Shown here piece by piece: positions 1-5,583 of a stretch of 5,583 bases of DNA; position 1 is the stretch's first letter, and each line of letters begins with the position of its first letter. The stretch is from contig JAOPWO010000170.1 in NCBI GenBank assembly GCA_025965635.1, positions 1-5,583 of the forward strand, given 5' to 3'. The translations under genes and the position numbers were made by a program. Source of the stretch: Modestobacter sp. Lineage in GTDB: Bacteria > Actinomycetota > Actinomycetes > Mycobacteriales > Geodermatophilaceae. Below the pieces are notes generated by a model that searched no databases, was not told the DNA's origin, and saw only the letters and a list, made by a program, of their open reading frames with translations.

Positions 1-1694
1 CGGGTTTCACCCTGCAGGTGGTCGAGCCGCACCTCAACGGCCCCGGGGGAGAGGTCCCCGTCCTCTTCGCCCGGAGCCCGCGGGCAGCCGCCGGTGCGGG
101 GGTCCCCGTCGTCCTGTCCGGTCAGGGGGTCGCCCCCGCCGGCGCGAGCATCGAGGCCTTCGCCGACCTCGGGCTCGAGCTCGTCCCCGGCACCGGTCTC
201 CTCGCGGCCACCGTCCCCGGCTCCCTGGGAGCCTGGCTGACGTTGCTGCGGGACCACGGCACCCTCCCGCTGGACGCCGTCCTGCGCTTCGCCATCGAGT
301 ACGCCGAGTCCGGTCACCCGCTCCATCCACGGGTGTCCGCGACCGTCGCCTCGGTCTCCGAGCACTTCCGCACCCAGTGGCCTACCTCGGCCGCCACCTG
401 GCTCGCCCCCGACGGAGCACCCCCCGCCGCCGGTCACCTGTTCCGCAACCCGGTCCTCGCCTCGACCTACCGCCGACTGCTCGATGCAGCGCGCGGTCCC
501 TCCCGAGAGGCATCGATCGACGCGGCACTCGCGGCCTGGTACACGGGGTTCGTCGCCGAGGCGATCGACGAGTTCTGCCGGTACCCGGCGATGGACGACT
601 CCGGTCGTCAGCACCGCGGGTTTCTGACCGGGCACGACTTGGCCAGCTGGACGGCGACGTACGAGCCACCAGTCACGTTGGACTGGCAGGGGTGGACGCT
701 CGCGAAGGCCGGGCCGTGGTCGCAAGGGCCGGCGCTGCTCCAGGCGCTCGCGCTGCTGGACGGTGTCCCCGCGGCCGGTCCGCACGCTCGGTACGCCTCC
801 GCCGTCCCCGATGCCGCGCTCGTCCACGCGAGCGTCGAGGCGGTGAAGCTGGCGATGGCCGATCGTGAGGCCTGGTACGGGGACGACGCGGGGGTGCCGG
901 TGGACGACCTCCTGTCGCCGGGTTACAGCACGGAACGGCGGGCGCTCATCGGCGACCGGGCCAGCAGGGAACTGCGGCCCGGCTCGCCCGGTGGGCGCCC
1001 GCCCAGGCTGCCGAGGTACGTCACCGACAGCCGCGCCCGCAGCCGGCCCGCCCCGGGTGCCGTGGCAGGGGTGGGCGAGCCGACCGTGGGCACCGGCGGC
1101 ACCACCCGCGGCGACACGTGCCACGTCGACGTGGTCGACCGCTGGGGCAACATCGTCTCGGCGACCCCCTCCGGTGGCTGGCTGCAGAGCTCGCCGGTCA
1201 TCCCGGCGCTCGGCTTCCCGCTGGGCACCCGGGCGCAGATGTTCTGGCTGGAGCCCGGGCTGCCCAACTCGCTGGTGCCGCGCACGCGCCCCCGCACCAC
1301 GCTCACGCCGTCCCTCGCCCTCCGCGGCGGCGTCCCCACGCTGGCCTTCGGCACCCCGGGCGGCGACCAGCAGGAGCAGTGGCAGCTGTGCTTCTGGCTG
1401 GCGCACACCGTCGGCGGGCTGGACCTGCAGGCGGCCATCGACGCGCCGGCCTGGCACACCACGGCCTTCCCGTCGTCGTTCTCCCCGCGGGACGCGACGC
1501 CGGCTGAGGTGGTCGTGGAGTCCCGGATCGGCGAGGAGGTCGTCGCCGACCTGCGCCGGCGCGGGCACGACGTCACCGTGGCCGACGCCTGGTCGCTGGG
1601 CCGGCTGTCGGCGGTGTCCCGCGACCCGGAGACCGGGGTGCTGCGCGCGGCGGCCGACCCGCGGGGGAGGCAGGGCTACGCAGCGGGCCGCTGA
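1..1694 (+). CDS. Gamma-glutamyltransferase-family protein (Ntn-hydrolase), 5' end missing
   Basis: The frame is open from the first bases (first full codon at 3) to a TGA at 1692-1694, giving about 563 residues. The first visible residues, GFTLQVVEPHLNGPGGEVPV, match the internal VVEP...GxGG motif near the N-terminus of gamma-glutamyltransferases, so the true start lies upstream and the GTG at 18 is not it. Perhaps 30-50 residues are missing. Family enzymes self-cleave before a threonine that becomes the N-terminal nucleophile. Here that threonine is the ACG at 1116-1118, in RGDTCHVDVVDRWGNIVSAT. Downstream come PNSLVPRTRPRTTLTPSLAL, equivalent to the family's P-x-K-R-P...T-x-x-P-T block, and FGTPGGDQQEQWQ, equivalent to the GSPGG oxyanion/substrate block. 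The short GDT-type nucleophile context resembles the YwrD-like branch more than classical glutathione-cleaving Ggt, so the substrate is uncertain (gamma-glutamyl compound or another amide). No signal peptide can be judged because the start is absent. Confidence 0.85.
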   Translation, partial: GFTLQVVEPHLNGPGGEVPVLFARSPRAAAGAGVPVVLSGQGVAPAGASIEAFADLGLELVPGTGLLAATVPGSLGAWLTLLRDHGTLPLDAVLRFAIEYAESGHPLHPRVSATVASVSEHFRTQWPTSAATWLAPDGAPPAAGHLFRNPVLASTYRRLLDAARGPSREASIDAALAAWYTGFVAEAIDEFCRYPAMDDSGRQHRGFLTGHDLASWTATYEPPVTLDWQGWTLAKAGPWSQGPALLQALALLDGVPAAGPHARYASAVPDAALVHASVEAVKLAMADREAWYGDDAGVPVDDLLSPGYSTERRALIGDRASRELRPGSPGGRPPRLPRYVTDSRARSRPAPGAVAGVGEPTVGTGGTTRGDTCHVDVVDRWGNIVSATPSGGWLQSSPVIPALGFPLGTRAQMFWLEPGLPNSLVPRTRPRTTLTPSLALRGGVPTLAFGTPGGDQQEQWQLCFWLAHTVGGLDLQAAIDAPAWHTTAFPSSFSPRDATPAEVVVESRIGEEVVADLRRRGHDVTVADAWSLGRLSAVSRDPETGVLRAAADPRGRQGYAAGR

Positions 1695-1774
1695 GAGGTC
1701 AGCGGCGGGTCGCCGGGTCCACCAGGCACAATCAGGGACGACGAGCGCGGGGAGCCACCCGGTCACGCCGGTCC

Positions 1775-1782
1775 AGGAGAGG
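1775..1782 (+). promoter_or_regulatory. Candidate ribosome binding site of the sensor phosphatase
   Basis: AGGAGAGG lies upstream of the ATG at 1796 with a 13-base gap, longer than the usual 5-9. No other start codon in this frame lies closer to it, and the ATG is the first good start, so the assignment stands. Initiation may be less efficient than at the two GTG genes further right, which have a 5-base gap. Confidence 0.5.
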
Positions 1783-1795
1783 CGGGACCCCGACG

Positions 1796-4294
1796 ATGTC
1801 GCCGCTGGACCCCGTCCGTGTCGCCGCCGCCGAGCGGCTGGCCACGGCAGCGAGCGGGTCGCGCGGCGTCCAGCACCTGACCGAGCTGGCGGCACGGCTG
1901 CTGGACGCCCCGGGGGCCGGGGTGTCGGTGGTGGGTGCGGTGCAGACCGTGACCGGCGCAACCGGCTGGCGCGGTGGGTCCGTGGGGTCCCGGCTCCCGC
2001 TGGCGGAGTCACTGGGCGTGTTCGTGGTGACCGACCGCGCACCCCTGGTGGTCGCCGACGCCCGGGCCCACCCGCGGCTGGCGGCGAGCCCGGCCGTGTC
2101 CGGCGGCGAGATCGTCTCCTACCTCGGCGTCCCGCTGCTGGACGGCCGCACCGGCCTGGTGGTCGGGGTCCTGGCGGTCTTCGGTCCGCAGCCGCGGGCG
2201 TGGAGCGACGCCGACGTCGCGCTGCTCGCCGAGCTGGCCGCCCCGGTGGCCACCGAGCTGGAGCTGTCCGCCGTGGTCGGCGAGTTCGAGGCCGGGAAGC
2301 TGCGCTGGGGGCTGGCCATCGACGCCGCCGGCATCGGCAGCTTCGACTGGGACCTGGCCAGCGGCGCGCTGCACTGGGACGAGCGCTGCGCGCGGCTGTT
2401 CGGCTACGAGGCCACCGAGCTCTCCGGCACCGCCGAGCACTTCACGTCGCGGCTGCACCCCGACGACGCGCCCCGGGTGACCGAGCAGCTGGCGACGACG
2501 TTCGAGACCTGCGGCGACTTCAACGCCGAGTACCGGGTGGTCCTGCCCGGGGGGGAGACCCGCTGGGTGCACGGCCGGGGCCGGGCGCTCCCGGACGGCA
2601 CCGGCGTCGCGGCGCGCTTCGTGGGCGCCGCCTACGACACCACCGACCAGCGGCTCGGTGACGCCCGGGTGGCCCGGGTGCTCGAGTCGATGCCGGCCGC
2701 CTTCTTCTCCCTGAGCCGGGACTGGACCTTCAGCTACGTCAATGCCGAGGCCGAGCGGGTGCTCGGCCTCAGCCGGGAGGAGCTGCTCGGCGGGGACATC
2801 TGGGAGCTGTTCCCCGCGGCGTCGGGCAGCGTCTTCGAGGAGCAGTACCGCGGCGCGGCCACCTCGGGCGAGCTGGCGGTGTTCGAGGCGTACTACCCGC
2901 CGCCCCTGGACAGCTGGTACGAGGTCCGGGCGTGGCCGAGCCCGGACGGGCTGTCGGTCTACTTCCTGGAGATCACCGAGCGGCGGGTGGCGCAGGAACG
3001 CGCCCGGCGGACGGCGGAGCGGCTCTCCCTGATCGCCGAGGTGACGGCCGCGTTCTCCGCCAGCCTCGACCAGGGGCAGACCCGGGACGCGCTGACCGTG
3101 CTGGCCCGCGCGGTGGTGCCGGTCCTGGGCGACTGGGTGATCGTCAGCCTGGTCGAGCAGGGGGACCGCCTCCGTGACGTCGCCAGCTGGCACTGGGACG
3201 ACGACCTGCGCCCCGTCGCGGCCCGCTACGCGGACCTGCGGCTGGCCGCGCTGACGTCCACCGCTCCGATCGTCGCGGCGCTGAGCACCGGCGAGCCCAG
3301 CATCGTCGACGACGTCGGCGCGGCCGTCGGCCGGACCCTCCCCGCGGGCGAGGTCAGCGACGTCTTCTGGCAGCTGGCGCCGCAGACCGCGGTCGCCCTG
3401 CCGCTGGTCGCCCGTGGCCGCACCGTGGGGGCGATGAGCGTCTACCGCTCCGCCGACCGATCGCCGGCGAGTGCAGAGGACATCGCCACGATGCGGGAGG
3501 TCGCCGACCGCACGGCCCTGGCCCTGGACAACCTGCGGCTGTACGAGCAGCAGCGGCGGATGGCCGAGGACCTGCAGCGCAGCCTGCTCACCGAGCCGGT
3601 CCAGCCCGGGCACGCGCAGATCGCCGTCCGGTACTCCCCGGCGGTGCGGGCCGCGCACGTCGGGGGTGACTGGTACGACGCCTTCGTGCAGCCCGACGGG
3701 GCGACCATGCTGGTCATCGGCGATGTCGTCGGGCACGACACGGTGGCCGCCGCCGCGATGGGGCAGCTGCGCGGGCTGCTGCGCGGCATCGCCTTCCGCA
3801 GCGACGTCGGGCCGGCCGAGGTGCTCGGCGACCTGGACCGGGCGATCCAGGGCCTGCAGGTGCACACGCTGGCCACGGCGGCCATCGCCCGCTTCGAACC
3901 GGGCACCGCCGGCGGACCGACCCGGCTGCGCTGGTCCAGCGCCGGCCACCCGCCGCTGATGGTCCGTGATCCCGATGGCCGGGTGACCGTGCTGGGCGGC
4001 GAGCGGTTCGACCTGCTCCTCGGGGTCGACCCGCTCACCCGCCGGCACGAGCACGACGTGCTGCTGCAGCCCGGCAGCACCGTGCTGCTCTACACCGATG
4101 GGCTCGTGGAGGGCCGCGGGATCGCCCTGGACGACGGCGTGGACCGCCTGCGGGCCCTGTTCACCGGCCTGGGCGCCCAGCCGTTGGAGGAGCTCTGCGG
4201 CGGGCTGCTCGACCAGCTGCGTCCCGGCGACTCGGAGGACGACGTCGCCCTGGTCGCCATCCGCCTGCAGGACGGGCCCAGCGACGGGGTCTAG
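1796..4294 (+). CDS. GAF-PAS-PAS-GAF-PP2C sensor serine phosphatase (SpoIIE/RsbU type)
   Basis: This is a complete 832-residue soluble protein with no signal peptide or membrane segment. Domains in order: GAF about 20-160, with the typical SYLGVPL and ARAHPRL pieces; a PAS-fold-3 domain about 168-286 (FDWDL, LFGYEA, HPDD, RWVHGRGR); a second PAS about 292-395 (YVNAEAERVLGLSREEL, ending EITERR); a charged helical linker; GAF about 405-575; a helical signalling linker (YEQQRRMAEDLQRSLL, about 583-598); and PP2C about 605-828. Metal and catalytic motifs are present: GGDWYD (D625), GDVVGH (D643), SSAGHPP (714-720), LYTDG (D768) and EDDVALV (D815, D816). Known family members dephosphorylate STAS anti-anti-sigma proteins in partner switching. 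The sensor domains suggest control by redox, light or small ligands, which I cannot determine. The protein lacks its own STAS or GHKL module, and a convergent GHKL kinase gene abuts it. It begins 101 bases after the transferase stop and is probably transcribed separately. Confidence 0.93.
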   Translation: MSPLDPVRVAAAERLATAASGSRGVQHLTELAARLLDAPGAGVSVVGAVQTVTGATGWRGGSVGSRLPLAESLGVFVVTDRAPLVVADARAHPRLAASPAVSGGEIVSYLGVPLLDGRTGLVVGVLAVFGPQPRAWSDADVALLAELAAPVATELELSAVVGEFEAGKLRWGLAIDAAGIGSFDWDLASGALHWDERCARLFGYEATELSGTAEHFTSRLHPDDAPRVTEQLATTFETCGDFNAEYRVVLPGGETRWVHGRGRALPDGTGVAARFVGAAYDTTDQRLGDARVARVLESMPAAFFSLSRDWTFSYVNAEAERVLGLSREELLGGDIWELFPAASGSVFEEQYRGAATSGELAVFEAYYPPPLDSWYEVRAWPSPDGLSVYFLEITERRVAQERARRTAERLSLIAEVTAAFSASLDQGQTRDALTVLARAVVPVLGDWVIVSLVEQGDRLRDVASWHWDDDLRPVAARYADLRLAALTSTAPIVAALSTGEPSIVDDVGAAVGRTLPAGEVSDVFWQLAPQTAVALPLVARGRTVGAMSVYRSADRSPASAEDIATMREVADRTALALDNLRLYEQQRRMAEDLQRSLLTEPVQPGHAQIAVRYSPAVRAAHVGGDWYDAFVQPDGATMLVIGDVVGHDTVAAAAMGQLRGLLRGIAFRSDVGPAEVLGDLDRAIQGLQVHTLATAAIARFEPGTAGGPTRLRWSSAGHPPLMVRDPDGRVTVLGGERFDLLLGVDPLTRRHEHDVLLQPGSTVLLYTDGLVEGRGIALDDGVDRLRALFTGLGAQPLEELCGGLLDQLRPGDSEDDVALVAIRLQDGPSDGV

Positions 4295-4302
4295 CGACGG
4301 GG
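4281..4302. repeat. Direct repeat straddling the shared stop codons
   Basis: GCGACGGGG occurs at 4281-4289 and again at 4294-4302, a period of 13 bases, separated by TCTA. The repeat covers the last codons of the phosphatase gene and the last codons of the opposite-strand kinase gene. The TAG stops of both genes fall between or at the edge of the copies. It looks like a partial tandem duplication, possibly a replication-slippage product, that shaped both C-termini. Confidence 0.6.
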
Positions 4303-4734
4303 CAGCAGCGCCCAGACGCTCTTGGTGGTCTCGTCGAGGTGCCAGCCGTGCGCGTCGGACATCTCGGCGATCAGGTACAGGCCCAGTCCGCCCTGACTGG
4401 GGTCGCGGTCCACGGCCGGCTCCGGCGGCCGGGACGGGGCCTCGTCGCACACCTCGACGAGCCAGGCGCGCGCGGTCCGCTGCACCCGGGCGGTGACCCC
4501 GCCGCCGCCGTGGCGCAGCGCGTTGGACGCCATCTCGTCGAAGGCCAGGACGACGGCCTCGTCGCGCTCCGCGGCGTCCGGGTCGTCGGGGACCGCCTCG
4601 GCGGCCAGGCCGGCCCGCAACTGGGCACGTGCCCTGGGGAGCTCGGAGACGTGGGAGAACGTCCAGTGCCAGCCGTCCTGGGCGGGCGGAGGTACCGACG
4701 AGGGCCACTGGAGCCGGGCGGGATCGCCGGTCAC
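4291..4734 (-). CDS. RsbW-like ATP-binding protein (GHKL fold, anti-sigma factor/serine kinase type)
   Basis: This is a complete 147-residue single-domain protein, the usual size for the HATPase_c_2 family. The GTG start (complement of 4732-4734) follows AGGAG with a 5-base gap. Visible GHKL motifs: the N-box DEMASNALRHGG, with E67 and Mg-binding N71; a G1-like box VEVCDEAP, with the adenine-contacting D97, in the shortened form (no DxGxG) often seen in actinobacterial members; and the G2 box QGGLGLYLI at 114-122. The protein would be cytoplasmic. Family members bind a sigma factor and phosphorylate a STAS antagonist, and others regulate different partners. Its stop lies in the same CTAG as the stop of the convergent sensor phosphatase, the enzyme class expected to reverse its kinase action. 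No STAS or sigma gene is visible, so the partner is unknown and loss of kinase activity cannot be excluded. Confidence 0.88.
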   Translation of the reverse strand: MTGDPARLQWPSSVPPPAQDGWHWTFSHVSELPRARAQLRAGLAAEAVPDDPDAAERDEAVVLAFDEMASNALRHGGGGVTARVQRTARAWLVEVCDEAPSRPPEPAVDRDPSQGGLGLYLIAEMSDAHGWHLDETTKSVWALLPRR

Positions 4735-4739
4735 TCGAT

Positions 4740-4744
4740 CTCCT
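4740..4744 (-). promoter_or_regulatory. Ribosome binding site of the GHKL protein
   Basis: CTCCT on the plus strand reads AGGAG on the minus strand and ends 5 bases before the GTG at 4734. This fixes that GTG as the start. Confidence 0.75.
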
Positions 4745-4778
4745 CGCGCTCCGGCCGCTGGTAGCTCAACGGCGACCT

Positions 4779-4807
4779 ACTGTCTTGGCTCGATCGGGCC
4801 GTGTCAA
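4779..4807 (-). promoter_or_regulatory. Candidate promoter of the GHKL protein gene
   Basis: On the minus strand a perfect TTGACA (-35; 4807-4802) is followed after 17 bases by GACAGT (4784-4779), which keeps the A at position 2 and T at position 6 of a -10 box. A start near 4772 would leave a leader of about 38 bases before the GTG. The -35 match and the spacing are good, but the -10 is weak. An alternative -10, TAGGTC, lies 22 bases from the -35, which is too far for a normal promoter. Confidence 0.4.
4787..4800. repeat. 14-bp dyad in the promoter spacer
   Basis: GGCTCGATCGGGCC is an inverted repeat centred on CGATCG, with one T·G mismatch per half. It sits almost exactly between the candidate -35 and -10 of the minus-strand gene, a position where a repressor or a spacer-binding activator could act. 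An operator role is inference. In such GC-rich DNA a dyad of this length can arise by chance. Confidence 0.35.
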
Positions 4808-4827
4808 ACCCCCACAGGGTGGTGACA
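4802..4827. repeat. Imperfect inverted repeat overlapping the minus-strand -35 box
   Basis: TGTCA (4802-4806) and ACCC (4808-4811) are mirrored by GGGT (4817-4820) and TGACA (4823-4827) around a CCACA loop. One base separates the left blocks and two separate the right blocks. The left arm contains the TTGACA of the candidate promoter. It could be an operator, or a weak hairpin in RNA from either strand. Confidence 0.35.
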
Positions 4828-4931
4828 TGCCTCTCAGGGACGTTGCCATGGGGGGTCCGCGGCCGGCCGTCGCCGCGCCGCAACCGGCGCCGCCAGTTCG
4901 CCCGCCGTCGTCCCTTCGCGCTACCCGCCGG

Positions 4932-4937
4932 TAATGT
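4932..4937 (+). promoter_or_regulatory. Candidate -10 element upstream of the SDR gene
   Basis: TAATGT fits TAnnnT and is the only AT-rich hexamer in the GC-rich stretch 4850-5000. The position 17-18 bases upstream has no recognisable -35 (CGTCCC or TCGTCC). A start near 4944 would give a leader of about 70 bases. The rest of 4828-5012 shows no gene I can support. Confidence 0.25.
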
Positions 4938-4970
4938 CGCGTCCCGGCAGGAGACCGTCACCGGCGACAT
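4934..4970. repeat. 7-bp inverted repeat upstream of the SDR gene
   Basis: ATGTCGC (4934-4940) and GCGACAT (4964-4970) are exact reverse complements separated by 23 bases. The centre-to-centre spacing is 30 bases, about three helical turns. The left arm overlaps the candidate TAATGT -10. The layout would suit two cooperating regulator half-sites, but no regulator is encoded here to test it against. Confidence 0.35.
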
Positions 4971-5002
4971 CGGGCCGGGGCGGCCCGCCCGACGACCTCC
5001 CG

Positions 5003-5007
5003 AGGAG
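5003..5007 (+). promoter_or_regulatory. Ribosome binding site of the SDR gene
   Basis: AGGAG ends 5 bases before the GTG at 5013. The ATG at 5008 lies immediately after it, is in another frame, and encodes an unrelated arginine-rich shadow. The protein homology begins only in the GTG frame, so the GTG is the start. Confidence 0.75.
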
Positions 5008-5012
5008 ATGCA

Positions 5013-5583
5013 GTGGCACAGCAGAGAACGGCGATCGTCACCGGGGCAGCGCGCGGGATCGGCGCGGCCATCGCGCGGCGGTTCGCGCAGGACGGCATGG
5101 CGGTCGCCGTGCTGGACCTCGACGAGGCCGCCTGTGCCGGCACGGTCGAGGCGATCACCGCCGCCGGCGGCGAGTCGCTGGCGGTCGGTGCGGACGTGGC
5201 CGACGAGACGTCGGTGGCCGCGGCCGTCGAGCGGGTGGCCGAGGAGCTCGGTGCTCCCACGGTGCTGGTGAACAACGCCGGGATCACCCGGGACAACCTG
5301 CTGTTCAAGATGAGCGTCGATGACTGGGACTCGGTCATGAACGTGCACCTGCGGGGTGCGTTCCTGATGAGCCGCGCCGCGCAGAAGTACATGGTCGAGG
5401 CCGAGTTCGGCCGGATCGTGAACCTGTCCAGCGTCTCGGCGCTGGGCAACCGCGGCCAGGTGAACTACTCCGCGGCCAAGGCCGGCATGCAGGGCTTCAC
5501 CAAGACCCTGGCCTTCGAGCTGGGCCGGTACAACGTGACCGCCAACGCGATCGCCCCCGGCTTCATCGAGACCGAGATGACCG
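5013..5583 (+). CDS. fabG: FabG-type short-chain dehydrogenase/reductase, 3' end missing
   Basis: The first 190 residues are present and the frame is open to the window edge; the family is usually about 245-255 residues. The protein starts MAQQRTAIVTGAARGIG, carrying the TGxxxGxG dinucleotide-binding motif at residues 10-17. NNAG follows at 87-90. The SDR catalytic tetrad is complete: N110 (SVMNVHLRG), S139 (NLSSVSALG), Y152 and K156 (NYSAAKAG). The visible part ends in NAIAPGFIETEM, a hallmark of FabG-like proteins. FabG reduces 3-oxoacyl-ACP to 3-hydroxyacyl-ACP in fatty-acid synthesis in the cytoplasm. The residues after the second beta strand are LDLDEA, with D35 where NADPH enzymes usually have a basic or small residue, which suggests an NADH preference. 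An acetoacetyl-CoA reductase or another hydroxyacyl-CoA SDR is therefore possible. It is transcribed divergently from the GHKL gene. Confidence 0.88.
   Translation, partial: MAQQRTAIVTGAARGIGAAIARRFAQDGMAVAVLDLDEAACAGTVEAITAAGGESLAVGADVADETSVAAAVERVAEELGAPTVLVNNAGITRDNLLFKMSVDDWDSVMNVHLRGAFLMSRAAQKYMVEAEFGRIVNLSSVSALGNRGQVNYSAAKAGMQGFTKTLAFELGRYNVTANAIAPGFIETEMT

Noticed and set aside
18..20. GTG at 18 as the start of the transferase
   Set aside because: The frame is open upstream to the window edge, and the conserved VVEP motif starts at this codon. In family members that motif lies inside the protein, after an N-terminal segment.
1695..1795. Possible promoter (CACAAT at 1727-1732) and small hairpin (CGGCG/CGCCG at 1703-1715) between the transferase and phosphatase genes
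   Set aside because: No -35-like box lies at the right distance from CACAAT. The hairpin has only a 5-bp stem and no T tract, so it supports neither a promoter nor a terminator call.
865..2661. Plus-strand open frame of 598 codons spanning the transferase-phosphatase junction
   Set aside because: It is arginine- and proline-rich low-complexity shadow sequence, crosses two genes with clear family motifs, and shows no motif of its own.
2009..4708. Long minus-strand open frame of 899 codons opposite the phosphatase and overlapping the GHKL gene
   Set aside because: Its translation is rich in Arg, Gly, Pro and Ala, shows no domain motif, and spans two well-supported genes. Very high third-position GC on the coding strand removes stops from this antisense frame.
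4745..4805. tRNA-like words GGTAGCTCAAC and GGCTCGATCGGGCC
   Set aside because: They recall D-arm and T-arm sequences, but the distance is only about 27 bases, no anticodon arm fits between, and the D and acceptor stems do not pair.
4843..4848. TTGCCA as a -35 box for the reductase gene
   Set aside because: The position 17 bases downstream is all G and C with no -10-like hexamer.
4827..4934. 35-codon leader ORF (ATG at 4827, TAA at 4932-4934) before the reductase
   Set aside because: The product is Pro/Arg/Ala-rich and the preceding GGGTGG is not a convincing ribosome binding site. It is what random GC-rich sequence gives. Conservation in relatives would be needed to revive it.

Overview
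The window is very GC-rich, with G or C at most third codon positions, GTG starts and AGGAG-type ribosome binding sites. This points to an actinobacterium. The architecture of the large phosphatase and the protein style would fit Geodermatophilaceae or a related soil lineage, but that placement is inference from style and not a database match.

The layout has four genes. (1) Positions 1-1694 on the plus strand hold the 3' part of a gamma-glutamyltransferase-family (Ntn-hydrolase) gene that begins before the window. (2) Positions 1796-4294 on the plus strand hold a complete 832-residue cytoplasmic sensor phosphatase with the order GAF, PAS, PAS, GAF, then a SpoIIE/RsbU-type PP2C domain. (3) Positions 4291-4734 on the minus strand hold a complete 147-residue GHKL ATP-binding protein of the RsbW/anti-sigma-factor kinase type. 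It converges on the phosphatase gene, and both genes end inside the same palindromic CTAG. (4) A 278-bp divergent intergenic region with candidate promoters and several inverted repeats follows. It leads into a plus-strand short-chain dehydrogenase starting with GTG at 5013, most likely a FabG-type 3-oxoacyl-ACP reductase, which runs off the right edge with its catalytic tetrad intact.

Genes 2 and 3 together look like two of the three parts of a partner-switching stress or signalling module. The phosphatase would dephosphorylate an anti-anti-sigma (STAS) protein, and the GHKL protein would phosphorylate it and bind a sigma factor. No STAS protein or sigma factor is encoded in the window, so the pairing rests on adjacency and family knowledge. 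The transferase and the reductase appear to be unrelated metabolic neighbours.

No RNA gene, mobile element or CRISPR array was found. Nothing in the window clearly amounts to an undescribed system. The most distinctive local features are the shared stop codons embedded in a 13-bp tandem repeat, and the cluster of dyads in the divergent promoter region.
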